Source of the DNA: Isoetes taiwanensis
Lineage: Eukaryota; Streptophyta; Lycopodiopsida; Isoetales; Isoetaceae
NCBI GenBank assembly: GCA_021234155.1
Contig: JAJEKV010000011.1
Location: 5,721,132 to 5,785,131, forward strand
Length of the DNA: 64,000 nucleotides
Reading direction: 5' to 3'
The notes beneath the pieces are model-generated. The model did no database searches. It saw only the letters and a list, made by a program, of their open reading frames with translations, and was not told the DNA's origin. Below, piece by piece: positions 1-10,842 of the stretch (position 1 is its first letter; each line of letters starts with the position of its first letter). A program made the position numbers and the translations under genes.

Positions 1-28
1 TTTGAATTCTTACTTGCTTCTAATAATT

Positions 29-261
29 AGACAAGTTGCACAGGTTGAAGACCTTTCTGGTATCTTGAAGAGAAATTCTAGGGCAGAGGCTTTTACATAT
101 GTGTTCTGGATGCACTTTTACATCACCAAATTGACGAGGAGCAAAAAATATTAGTCAAAGCCTACTGCAAGGGTCAAATTAAATGGTTAGTGGATGGTTC
201 TGGTAAACATTTCAATGCTGATCAGTTGGAGCATGTGAAGAAATACCTTACTATTGCCTAG
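29..261 (+). CDS. Possible 3' end of an unknown gene
   Basis: A short plus-strand stretch reads as protein in two frames. The first part contains QVAQVEDLSGILKRNSRAEAF. After a one-frame change near position 95 it continues with DEEQKILVKAYCKG and ends ...KKYLTIA at a TAG (259-261). The mix of charged and hydrophobic residues looks like real coding sequence, and the frame change could be a short intron or an indel. No family is recognised. It lies just downstream of decayed element copy A, which runs on the other strand, so it could be part of that element or of the host. Low confidence. Confidence 0.25.
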
Positions 262-279
262 AAGAAATACATCTATATG

Positions 280-430
280 CCTCAATTTTGAATTGAGGCA
301 AAACAGCATAGAGGCTGAGACCTTAATTTTGTGAAACTTTTTGTATACGAGTGCAATTATGCCTCAATTTTGTGAAAACTTTGAAGGCTGAGACCTCAAT
401 TTTGTGAAACTTCTTGTATATGCCTCAATT
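280..430. repeat. Short direct repeat with a hairpin
   Basis: Positions 280-300 form a hairpin with a 9 bp stem (GCCTCAATT, loop TTG, AATTGAGGC). A unit that starts GAGGCTGAGACC and runs into AATTTTGTGAAACTT occurs at about 310-346 and again at about 387-422. The rest of 262-678 is AT-rich with nothing further recognisable. Confidence 0.6.
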
Positions 431-679
431 TTGTTATCTCTTATTATTTTGTTATTCTTGCTTCAAGTTTGTTTTAAACATTACAGATATGTGTATTGCA
501 GAATGTGCACTTTCTAGCTTCAAGTTTGTCAAATACTTAAAATATATTGCAGCTGCCAATATTTTGAGTTAAAACATATTGAGATTTCCATATTGAGTTC
601 ATTGCAAGATAGCAGATATGTGGGATGCTCAATTTTGTGTGTCTTACTCTTTTAGATAGATTGTTGTACAATTACCTTC

Positions 680-2776
680 TATGAGCCAGGTGGAAGACTA
701 CTCATGATCTGCTGGCAAGTGTCTTCTGTCATGATATACAAGTTTGAGCCATTTGCATCTGCAATCACATCAAATTTAGAAAGTCTAACAAGATGGCTAT
801 ATACACTGGCCACTGGTTTGTTCTGCAATAGTTGAAACCTTAGACTACCATCAATTTGCTTGTAATAATGCCCTGTCAAAATAACTTCTTCGACTGCGAA
901 AACATTTCCCCATCCATCCAAAGTATTTTTCCAACAAAGTGTTTTTTACTTCAGTGCATTTGAGTACATAAAAATCTACCCCTTCTTCATTCCCTTCTTC
1001 AGCATTTACAACAAAAGTTTCACCCACTTCTAGCATATCAATCATTAGATCATCTTCCTCCTCTTCTTCTTCCTCACCATCAAACTCGACATCTTCTTGC
1101 AAATCATTGCTAACACCTGCAATCTTAGAATCGTTCAACCTTAACCCATTGTTTTCCCAACCATCAATTCGACTCATACTGATGCATTTATCCCACTTAA
1201 ATTGAATGTAGTAGTTGCAAAAGCAAGATAAAATTCTGTAAGCTACCTTCAAAGAGTTCTCCTTGTCAAATGGCCTTACGCAGTGGATCTTTGTTATTCC
1301 CTTTAAAGTATGGCATTCAACTCTCTCTGATCTATCTATCTTTGAAGAGTCTTACCTCCCAGAAATACCTGTAATAGTATGAAATGTAAGTGCTTTAAGA
1401 ACTTTAAGTGCTTTAAGTGCTTTAACCAGACAAGAAAACTACAGAGTTACCTTTTGATGTCATTGTCAGATGGATGATTTTCAAAGTACCATTGGAGAAA
1501 AGCAACCACCTCCTTTTCACACTCTAGTTTCCAACCATTATACTTCATTTGCTCTTGAGTTAGTATCCTCTTTATAATTGCTCCAACACCATCATGCTCA
1601 TCTTTGCCATAAGAACTAGCAAAAAAAATCTAGAGAAGATCCTTTCTCATTCTCCCATAAAATCTACCAAGGAAGTGGAATGGTCTAGAAGACTTGAATT
1701 GTGCAGAACATCCATTACTCCAAAACACATGTTTTTCATATTCAACTCCAATACTTTGCAGCCAATCAGCATGCAATTGTAGACAATGTTGGACATATTC
1801 TGTATCATGTGTTTTGTCATCACTAATATAGAAATGTGTTTCCTTTACAATACCTTTGAGAGTTTGTTTCCTTTTCTCTTTGGCTGTGTCCTTTTTTTTT
1901 CTTGCAGATGCTCTCTTCCTCTTTCTTTTTTCTTTCTTCTTCTTCTTTCATTATCCTCATGTAAGTTGTATGCACTAGAATTGACACCTGGTCAGTATGC
2001 CAATGACATGATTGAGCTTCCTGTTGGATCTTAAATCCATAATTTTCAGCAATATCTATAACAGAAACAATGGTATCATTTTGATGTGTTGCCAAGCATT
2101 TCCTGAATTTCTTGGCTTGCCAATGAGCTCTATAATTATGTGGCACAATAACTTTTATAGTCTTTGTAGCATGCTCATTAAATTCATAAGGACTACCCGA
2201 CTTGTAGGCTAGTTTTGTAACCTTTGCAGGTTTCTTAGATAGCTTCAATGTATTCTTCCTTTGAACTTCTTGATGCCATGTTTAGGTCAATTGTTCAGCT
2301 CATCATATGTAAGTCATATTTCAGAAATGTACCTATTGAAGTTACTAAATGCACTTTGCAATATAATTTGAAAATCATTACCTTTTCAAATACTTTCCAA
2401 TTCACACTATAAGTATTCTTCTTATTCCTCTCTTTAGAACATGTTGGCAATCTGCAATTTACATTACAACAAATGTATCAAATAGAAAGAAAAAATATCA
2501 AATTTGAAATAAAGGAACCATGTACTCACTTTTTTAAACTACACTTTGTACAAGTCTGCATCAGGCACGCATGTTTATGCGACTCGTCACTCATCCTTTT
2601 GGCAGACCACCATTCTCCAGTAATCACTTGTTGATTTGATAGTATTCTCCTTAGCCACACAAATCGAATCTGGTCCACAAACTTTGCACTTACAATTACA
2701 ATCTCTATGAACACCATGAGGATATGTCCTCATATTGTTGATGACCTGCCTTGCGAATTCTAGGTGCAAGTGGTAT
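680..2776 (-). pseudogene. SDG/HGKG transposase-like gene, copy A, C-terminal half (decayed)
   Basis: Read right to left, this aligns in order with the gene at 22.2-25.7 kb: a Cys-rich region (CNCKCKVCGP near 2690), CHWHTDQVSILVH near 2000, YISDD near 1825, the FWSNGCSAQFKSS block near 1710, a YGKDEHDG block near 1605, LQWYF near 1490, RILSCFC near 1235, and a C-terminal VILTGHYYK domain near 870. Frameshifts and an in-frame stop (before IFFASSY) break it. Two normally conserved motifs are altered: SDG is SNG and HGKG is YGKD, so it is probably inactive even apart from the frameshifts. The N-terminal half lies at 10,153-10,760, displaced by the copia insertion. The family is widespread in eukaryotes and looks like a transposase, but I cannot name its superfamily. 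Confidence 0.75.
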
Positions 2777-3272
2777 TGTTAGATCTTAGAGAAATTTATC
2801 AAGACAATTTCACTTACTAGATTCGCATTCCTTTACTAGCACAATAAACATTATAGTTTCAATAGTCACTCAATTAATACGAACCATTGGAATTCAATAC
2901 CACTGTATATCGATCAAAATCCCTTAGGCATTAGTTTACTTCTTCTTTCATTGTGTATTGCCGGATTGATCTCATCAATCAACCCTAGCAGATTTACTCA
3001 CCTTAATATGAACAGATCCGTCGGTTGTGGTGCCGACCTGGCTGAGTCTGGCGGTTAAGCCATAACTGAGATTTCAAATAGGACTTGGCTCCAGTTTATT
3101 CGTCCAGCATATTTCACCCTAACTTAGAAATATTTAGGGTCTTAATACAATGCTTGTCTTAACCATTAGGGAACCATTGAATCATAACGAACCACTGAAG
3201 GATCAACCAATTGAGGTAATAACCAAACTAATATCACAGTCATTATCTCACAATGATCTGACACTTTCAACA
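2777..3272 (-). repeat. 3' LTR of the copia element
   Basis: This 496 bp LTR starts TGTTAGATC and ends CTTTCAACA on the plus strand. It equals the right LTR in length and differs from it at about six sites, all transitions. Confidence 0.95.
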
Positions 3273-3469
3273 TTCCCTCTTCAGATCATTTCTGCTGTAA
3301 CCAGACATGATTTAACCAATTTACTGAAATATAATCTTCTTTCCTGCAAGTGGTTCTTCTGATTAAATGTCTCAGAATATTGAACATAAATTCCCTCTTT
3401 AACCATATTCACTGTTCATGTTCTGTGCATGTGAATATCATACAGACATGTGTTTCAACTTCATGATAT

Positions 3470-5914
3470 TCAACTTCCTCTTAGCAATGTCTGTACTGGT
3501 CTGATAGATGCAGATTTCTTTTCTAGTGTTTCAGCAGAACTCAGTATCTTCTGCAGAACTGAGACACCAAGTATTCCCTTGAATTTTTCAAACTTGACTT
3601 GTGTCAAAGCTTTTGTAAAAATGTCTGCTGCTTGCTCTTGTGTGCTCACATATTCCACTACTATGTTCTTTTGAGCCACCATTTCTCTTATAAAGTGCAT
3701 ACTGAGTTCTATGTGCTTAGTTCTTTGGTGAAGCACCGGATTTTTAGTGATAGCAATACAGCTTTGGCTGTCACACAATAATATAGTTGGATCCTTTTGC
3801 ATGAGCTCATTTAATATTCTCCTGGCCCATACAATCTCCTTGGCTGCAAGTGTTGTGGCAGCATATTCTGCCTCAGCTGTAGACATGGCAATACTTGATT
3901 GCTTCTTGGATTTCCATGCAACTGATCCTCCTCCAAGCAAGAGTGAAAATCCAGATGTTGATTTCCTGCAGTCTAAATCAAATGCCCAGTCTGCATCACA
4001 GTATCCCATGAGTGTCATATTATTATTAGAATAACAGATACCCTGTTGTTGAGTTCCGTTAAGGAATCTTAACACTCTTTTTGCTGCCATCCAATGCGTC
4101 TTCCCTGGATTGTTTGAGTATCTACTTAGCAGGCTTACAGCATAAGCAATGTCGGGCCTTGTGCAGTTGGATACATAGAGCAAGCATCCAATCTATTCCC
4201 TGAAAGGAGTGCTTTCCATCTCTTCAGCTTCTTTTATTGTTTTAGGACACATGTCCTCTGAGATCTTATGCCCTGGGACTAATGGTGTACTCATTGATTT
4301 ACAAGATTCCATACCAAATCTTTTCAGCATGGCTTGTATATTTGAAGTTTGAGTAAGAAACAATTTCGTATTACCTCGATCTCTGTGTACTTCAATTCCC
4401 AAGAATTTTTGCAGTTCTCCTAAGTCTGTCATCTTGAATCTGTTCTTAAGCACTGCTTTGCATTTATTCAAGCAAGTCACAGAGTTAGCAATCATAATGC
4501 AGTCATCTACATATAATGCAATAATACAAAATTCATCTCCTTGTCTTAAAACATAAATATTTCCATCAGTTTGCAGCTTTGAGAACTCCTTTTCTCTGAG
4601 ATATTCATCCATACAAAAATATCACTGCCTAGGGGCTTGTTTTAAGCCATACACTGCTTTATTCAACTTCCATACCATGTCATTCCCTGCTTCAAACCCT
4701 TTGGGTGGCCTCATGAAGATTTCTTCATCCAGCTTTGCATTTAAAAAGGCGGTACTTACATCCATACGATGTATTTCCAGATTTCTACCATTGGCAAAGG
4801 CAAGTAGCATGCGTATGCTGGATAGTTTGACTATTGGTGAGAATGTCTCGTCATAGTCCAGCCCTTTCTTTTGTGAAAAGCCCTTGGCTACCAGCCTGGC
4901 TTTATACTTTTGCCCTTTCCCATCTGACTCAGACTTGAGCTTATAAATCCACTTATTTTCTACAATGTTTTTTCCTTGAGGTTTCTTGACAATTTCATAA
5001 GTGTTTGTTCTCTCGAAGGCATTCATTTCTTCTTTCATGGCTTTCTGCCATTCCCTTGAGTCTACTCCATTTATTGCTTCCTCATAGCTGCCAGGCACAT
5101 TAGGTTCTAGTATTGCCATAATATTGTCCAATTCAATTTCATTTCTGAGCCTTTTGCTTTTTCCTTCTTCTCCCCTTCCATACAATTCAGGTTCAATGTT
5201 TAGATCAGACTTGAGTCTTTCTGCTTCAGTTTTCCTTCTTCTTTTCTCAATAGGTTTGTTCTCATGACCTATACCTTCTTCATGGCTGCCTAATTTATTT
5301 TCAGAATCCGTACCTTCCACATGTTCAACTGATTTTTCTGTTGGCTGGTTGTGGGTATCTTCATCATTAGAACTGTCATAATTCAAATCATCCAATTTCT
5401 TCGCATCATCACTATTATGTGATTTGGTATTCACTTTCTCTGCAGCTTTCTCTCTATTCCTATAAAGTATTCCCTCATCAAAGGTAACATCTCTGCTTAG
5501 AATTAATTTTCCTTTAATGGGCTCATACAACAAATACCCTTTTGCTTGCTCATCATAGCCAACTAAATAACTCAAGCATGCTCTCTCATCTAATTTCCTT
5601 CTGGTCTCTTCTGGCACATGAGCATATCCAGCACATCCATAAACCTTGAATGATTCAAAAGAGGGATAGGTGCCATACCACAAGTGATCAGGTAATTCTC
5701 CATTGAGACTTCTTGATGGCAGTTTGTTTTGGATCTTTACAGCTGTCTTGACAGCCTCCTCCCATAAATAGTTGGGCAGCCCAGCATGTTTTAACATTGC
5801 TCTCATTGCATTTAAGATGGATCGATTCTTCCTTTCTGCAACTCCGTTTTGCTGAGGAGTATGTGAACAGGTAAGTTGTCTTCTTATTCCATCGTGTAAG
5901 CAATATCTGTTAAA
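3470..5914 (-). pseudogene. copia pol, integrase C-terminus, reverse transcriptase and RNase H
   Basis: On the minus strand this continues the integrase core after the solo-LTR insertion (HTPQQNGVAERKNRS near 5850). A linker follows, then the copia reverse transcriptase: VENKWIYKLK near 4950, RLVAKGFSQ, MDVSTAFLNA near 4745, VYGLKQAPRQ and the YVDD catalytic motif near 4510. RNase H is at the C-terminal end (GYCDADWA near 4000, STAEAEY near 3875, H..R.KHIE near 3710), ending near 3470. Two in-frame stops interrupt it. The one at about 4626 replaces the residue after QAPRQ, normally Trp. The other, at about 4190, precedes IGCLLYV. Otherwise the frame is open, so the damage is recent. It cannot make a full polyprotein. 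Confidence 0.92.
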
Positions 5915-6050
5915 TCTGCTGTGACGTTCCAGCACAGTATACGCTCCCAGGACGTATATTGTACTGCCACGTCACGCGTACACGCCACCCCGATTGACGT
6001 GTACGCCAACGTATAGCCGAGTGGGTAGCCCTAGGGGGCAACTTGCTAAG

Positions 6051-6250
6051 AATGTGCATTAGTATTAATGTGCACATTTTCCAATGTACACATTAATGTG
6101 GGCACACATTTCCATGTGGCCACTTGATGCCAAGTGGGCCATACCCATAGGTGCAAGTAATGTGCACATTTTCCAATGTACACATTCATTAATGGGCACA
6201 CATTTCCATGTGAGCACATTTGGGTGCACACATTTCCATGTGGGCACATT
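6051..6250. repeat. Tandem subrepeats in the solo LTR
   Basis: Near-identical units containing GTGCACATTTTCCAATGTAC and GGGCACACATTTCCATGTG recur two to four times. The core GTGCACATTTTCCAATGTAC is itself close to palindromic. Such subrepeats are common in the U3 part of LTRs and may act as enhancers; that role is inferred. Confidence 0.75.
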
Positions 6251-6329
6251 TGGCCACCTAGCCCTTAAAGGCAAGTGGGGCCATTACCAATTATCCCACA
6301 TGCCAAAAGGGGATAATTGGAAACCCTAG

Positions 6330-6375
6330 CCACCCCCCTTGTCTATATAGGGTAGGAAACCCTAACTAACCTAAT
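6330..6375 (+). promoter_or_regulatory. Likely TATA box of the solo LTR
   Basis: CTATATAGGG at about 6343 lies 420 bp into the LTR, downstream of the U3-like subrepeats, and is followed by a pyrimidine-rich leader. The spacing suits an LTR promoter reading on the plus strand, opposite to the host copia element. Inferred from sequence only. Confidence 0.45.
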
Positions 6376-7734
6376 TTTCGATTTTAGGGTTTCAGAACTC
6401 TGTTTTGGCTGCCTCAACAGCCAAAACCGCATCCCAGACTCTGACCGGGAGAATTGCAACCTTAGTTTCTCTAGATTCGAAAGCCAAATAGGATGATGGT
6501 CGAGCTCAGTCGGGGAGGAGTCTCTCAAGGATCAGGTATTTGGCCAATTAGATAGTCTAAACCCCTGTTTTTAGTCATTGAATCAAGAGGGTTTAGCCTA
6601 TTAGGTTGCCCATAGCAGCCCCCTCTAGAACTCTAGATAGCGATTCTAACTAAAGAACCTAACTCTATGATATAGATTAGATCTTGTTCTTTAGTTCTTA
6701 CGTGATGTACATGGATGATGTATCTCTCTGTGAACTCCTTGTATTGGGAAGGGGGTAGAGACCTAAAGCTTTGTAGTTGATGCTCCTAGAGTAGCCTCTC
6801 TAGCACACTTGTACATCTGACTGCGTACAATAGCCCGCTTTGTGTTGTGTTCCTAGGGGTCGAACCGGTTGATAAGGGTGGTCGTGTCCATAGCGGTTGC
6901 TCTCTCGGGATGTAAAGTCTACGGGAGAGCACTGCAGACTAGCGCTTAATACTTTCGGGGGACTGCGTGCACCCGGTATGAGTTCGACACCCGTTGGGGA
7001 TAAGAAGCCGTGCTGGCGGCGGTGCCCGAGGGGGTTTCAGCCGAGGTCCTGTGTGCGGTGGTTGTGTCGGGCACGGGGTGGACACGGTCGTGGTGGTAGT
7101 TCCCTTCAAGTGGGTTAAAGTTAAGTCACGGACGGTTGGTGTCCTCTAGTGCCGCTGCTATGGCATTGATCATCCGGTGGGAGAGAAACCTCCCTACCGC
7201 CCTCATCGGGTGCAGGGGAGATGTAACACGGCTATAGCCCCTTTGGCTATGATCCCGTGACTACGGTCCAACCCGAAGTTCTTCAACCTATCGCAAAGTG
7301 TACGCAGGAGGGGCGGATGGAGTGGACAACCCTAAGCCATGTTCTTATGCCGCCCAAATCCATTGCCATGAATTCATGCGCAATGAACTCGACGGAGATC
7401 CAAGCCGTCAGTCATCCCTTTGAGTCTGAGCCTCGGGTAGGATTCCCTATGTGATGTGCTGATCTTTGTCTATGCAGATATGTGGAGGGCCATCCTTCGT
7501 GATGGTCATATGATGTTGATGTATGTGCTACTGACATGTATGTTTACGCTTCCGCAGCTAGGTAGGCCCTGAGGGAGACGGGGTGCAATGACCCTTCCAC
7601 TCTTCCCACTGGAACCCGTCACGGTTGCAGTGTCATGTGGAGGGCCCTGTATTAGCATGGAGCTGGTATGGGGGATGAACTCCTGGTTGTATACGGTGAG
7701 TGCACCGTATACGAGTAGGGGACGTCACATCTGC

Positions 7735-9631
7735 CAGAAACAAACTCACCACCTCTGTCAGTTCTTAAACACTTGATCTTTTTACCTGTTTGTCTCTCCA
7801 CTTCAGCTTGATAGATTTTGAACGCTTCAAAAGCTTGGTCTTTAGATCTTAGTGTGTATACTTTTGTCTTCCTTGTATAATCATCTATAAAGGTTATAAA
7901 GTACCTTTTCCCATGAATACTTCTCACATTTAGTGGACCACACAGGTCACTATGTATGATTCCCAAAATTTCTGTTGCTCTTTTAGCATGTTTTGGGAAA
8001 GATAATCTGCTATGCTTCCCTAGCAAGCAGCCATTACACTTTAAGTGATCATCATTAGTTTCTGTTCCAACAATTAGGCCCTTCTTGATCATATAGATAA
8101 TATTATTTACATGAGAATGCCCAAGCCTTTCATGCCACACTTTAACATTTGGTACTGTCACTGCATTTATTGCTTCAGCAATGTCATTATGAAAACCAAA
8201 GAGTCTTCCAACACGTTTACCCAAAAACTTTATTTCATTATTCATCAAAATGCTACAATGAAGTTTATCAAAATGCACTTCATATCCAAGGTCTACTAAC
8301 TGAGTTACAGAGATAAGATTCTTGACAATGTTTGGAACACAAAAAACATTGTCAAGTACAATCCGATTTCCTTCTAAATCATATAGTTCCAAATATCTAG
8401 CTTCTTCAACTTTCTCTAGCTTCCCATCACCCATTTGAACAAAGCTGGCGCTCCTCCTAGTCTTCTCCTTAAGTCTAGAACTAGACTTTATTACGCTTCT
8501 CTCAGCTCCACTATCTATGATAAATAACCCATCATCATCTTTAGTTTGATTTTCTGAAACTGAAAAAGCTTGACAGATTTTTACCTCAGCATTTTCGTCC
8601 ACCTCTTCTTCTAATTCTTCTTCAGTTTCTCTTGCTACATTGAGAGCAGAGGCTTTCCCTTTATTTTTATAAGCTCCTCTGCCCCTATAACTGCCTCCCC
8701 GTGCATTATAACCTTTTCCTCTTCCAGCACCCCTGCCTTTACCTTTTCCCTGATCCTTAGGAGTGGAGCAGTTTATGGCAATATGTCCAAAACCTTCGCA
8801 GTTATAACATCTATTCTCTTTGGTTCTCTTGGGACAATTTAATTTTATATGACCATATTGATTGCACAAATAGCAAGGTCCAACCTTACCTTTATCCCCA
8901 CGCCCTCCAGCATACAAGATTTCAGTCTGCTCATCTTCTTCAATCACTCCTTTTTGTTCTAGCTCAGTTCTTATCATTGTTTCAGCTTGCCTCTTGTCCC
9001 TAGCTATATTTCTCACAAGTGTGGACAAATGATCAAATTTTGAAAAGGCTCGTGAAAGTGATAGTACCTGGTATTCATCTGTAATTGGAACTCCTGCTGC
9101 ATCCAGATCTGCTACCAGATTATCAAATTTCTGGAAAAATTCCACAAGATCATCATTTTCATTATATTTGAGTCTTCTAAGTTCTTTCTCCAGTACATCT
9201 AGTTGAGAAGAGGTTTTCTTCTCATAGTTTGCCAGCATAAACTCCCACATCTGCTTTGGAGTTTTTCCCCTCAGCTGTAGCAAAATGCTCGAACTCACCT
9301 TACTGCTTATCACACTTCTTGCCTCCAACAAGCGTGATTTTGTAGATGCTTCCAAACTTGAGCTGCTAGTTCTTTCAGAGACACTAGAAGCTCCCTTACC
9401 AACTGCTTCTCCAGTTGAACTGCCTCCACTAGTAGCATCTGCATATGTCTTCCCTTTGCTTGGGCTTGGACTGAAACCTTGAGTTACAGTTTGCTCTTCT
9501 CCTGTAACTAAGTCCCACAATCCCTCAATTTCTAAAACTTCTTGAACCTTTTGTTTCCATACCTGGAATCCTGCACCACCTTTAAACACATCAATGGCAC
9601 TGAGAAGAGATGCTCCAAGTCTACTGGCCAT
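7735..9631 (-). pseudogene. copia gag, protease and integrase N-terminal part
   Basis: The frame starts at the ATG on 9631 (MASRLGASLLS), 26 bases inside the 5' LTR. The gag domain (VFKGGAGFQVWKQK) is followed by two CCHC zinc knuckles (CYLCNQYGHIKLNCP near 8870, CYNCEGFGHIAINC near 8810). The aspartic protease motif is DSGAERS near 8515. The integrase zinc-binding domain is H-E-R-L-G-H ... CNGC near 8100-8030. The integrase core begins with SDLCGP and FIDDYTRKT and reaches TDRGGEF near 7755. The open frame is cut at 7734 by the solo LTR, so the last residues before the stop are LTR-encoded. The 3' part of the polyprotein resumes at 5914. Confidence 0.93.
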
Positions 9632-9642
9632 TTAAGATACCT

Positions 9643-9654
9643 GCTCTGATACCA
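9643..9654 (-). other. Primer binding site for initiator-Met tRNA
   Basis: On the minus strand TGGTATCAGAGC lies two bases after the 5' LTR. This is the standard plant retrotransposon primer site complementary to the 3' end of tRNA-iMet, and it fixes the 5' end of the element. Confidence 0.93.
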
Positions 9655-9656
9655 CT

Positions 9657-10152
9657 TGTTAGATCTTAGAGAAATTTATCAAGACAATTTCACTTACTAG
9701 ATTCGCATTCCTTTACTAGCACAATAAACATTATAGTTTCAATAGTCACTCAATTAATATGAACCATTGGAATTCAATACCACTGTATATCGATCAAAAC
9801 CCCTTAGGCATTAGTTTACTTCTTCTTTCATTGTGTATTGCCGGATTGATCTCATCAATCAACCCTAGCAGATTTACTCACCTTAATACGAACAGATCCG
9901 TCGGTTGTGGTGCCGACCTGGCTGAGTCCGGCGGTTAAGCCATAACCAAGATTTCAAATAGGACTTGGCTCCAGTTTATTCGTCCAGCATATTTCACCCT
10001 AACTTAGAAATATTTAGGGTCTTAATACAATGCTTGTCTTAACCATTAGGGAACCATTGAATCATAACGAACCACTGAAGGATCAACCAATTGAGGTAAT
10101 AACCAAACTAATATCACAGTCATTATCTCACAATGATCTGACACTTTCAACA
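9657..10152 (-). repeat. 5' LTR of the copia element
   Basis: This 496 bp LTR is the partner of 2777-3272 and is bounded by the primer site on the left and the GTATT target duplication on the right (10153-10157). Confidence 0.95.
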
Positions 10153-10760
10153 GTATTGGCAACAACAAGTCTCCCTTTCTTGAAGTTTTCTTACATAACT
10201 TGGCTTCAGTTTCTCAAAAGCCTGCTGGGATATCTTTATATTAGGATGTTCTTTCTTGAAAGCAAGGTACAATTGAATATGGACACAATGATAATCATAA
10301 ATATAATTGTTAGCTCACAAAGTAAAGAACTAGTGTACAGCTTTGGATTTTTTTTTGTTGAAACTACTACCTGTGTGATCTCTAGTAGATGAATAGGATG
10401 ATCAATTATCTCACCATTTTCGGTCAAATGCGTGAAAAGCTAGTATTTTCATCCCAAACTTCCTCATAGTGGCTGTCTCTTCAGGTGAGAATACGTCACT
10501 TCTTTTCTTCCTTCCAAATACTGACCAAGGCTCGGCTTCAAACTCTGCAAATATACGTTTTCTAAATGCCATGGCAATAGTTTTTTGGAACAGTTAGAAC
10601 CCTTGAAATTGCAGATTGATTAATCCCTCCTGTCGAAGATGCTGCCATTTGAAGGGTGCTCTTTTTTGCTTGCAGAACATCAGTTGTTCTTTGCATTTTG
10701 TGTGCTTGCATTCATAATCATGCTTCTAAGACCAAGCTATGCATATTATTATGTCAAATG
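10153..10760 (-). pseudogene. SDG/HGKG transposase-like gene, copy A, N-terminal half (decayed)
   Basis: This is the missing upstream part of the gene broken by the copia element. Read right to left it gives STGGINQSAISRVLTV (about 10,640-10,590), AFRKRIFAEFEAEPWSVFG (about 10,570-10,510), and then FEKLKPSYVRKLQERETCCC, ending at the copia target site. These match, in order, the AVAKVLNLRRK, FGGPWSMF and FESLKPKFVRRLKERETCCC segments of element B's gene. Across the retrotransposon the frame continues as HLEFARQV, showing that the insertion hit coding sequence. Splice sites are not resolved. No inverted terminal repeat of element B's type is seen to the right. Confidence 0.72.
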
Positions 10761-10842
10761 CCATGTTAACATGACACGTGTCCATCCATTTTGTCATATC
10801 ATCAGACACTTGAGCAAAAAAGTCTTTGAAATTTAAAGATTT

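Larger units (their letters stand above)
5915..7734. mobile_element. Solo LTR insertion with its 5 bp target duplication
   Basis: TCTGC occurs at 5915-5919 and at 7730-7734, flanking 1,810 bp (5920-7729) that begins TGTGACGT and ends ACGTCACA. TG...CA ends, short terminal inverted repeats, a 5 bp target duplication and no coding region fit a solo LTR left by recombination between two LTRs. It interrupts the integrase reading frame of the copia element exactly between the duplicated TCTGC copies. A diverged, inverted fragment of the same family lies at 43,304-43,990. It is more GC-rich than its surroundings between about 6.9 and 7.7 kb. The superfamily cannot be told without internal sequence; an LTR this long is commoner in Ty3/gypsy elements. 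Confidence 0.88.
2777..10152 (-). mobile_element. Ty1/copia LTR retrotransposon, nearly full length, split by a solo LTR
   Basis: Two 496 bp LTRs (2777-3272 and 9657-10152) start TG and end CA. They bracket a minus-strand gag-protease-integrase-RT-RNase H polyprotein, the copia order. The right LTR is the 5' LTR, followed at once by a tRNA-iMet-type primer site. A polypurine run (AAGAGGGAA on the minus strand, just right of 3272) precedes the 3' LTR. GTATT at 10153-10157 matches GTATT at 2773-2777, a 5 bp target duplication whose last T is shared with the LTR. The insertion lies inside the coding sequence of transposase-like copy A. Removing a 1,810 bp solo LTR plus its duplication leaves about 5.56 kb. 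The LTRs differ at only about six positions. Confidence 0.95.

Noticed and set aside
6340-6380. Telomere-like AAACCCTAA in the solo LTR
   Set aside because: Single short occurrences only, no tandem array.
5920-7729. Reading this insert as a DNA transposon because of its inverted ends
   Set aside because: The inverted similarity is short, the ends are TG...CA with a 5 bp duplication, and it has a TATA box and no transposase, all typical of a solo LTR.
10639-10836. Plus-strand 65-codon open frame
   Set aside because: It is antisense to the N-terminal coding part of transposase-like copy A.
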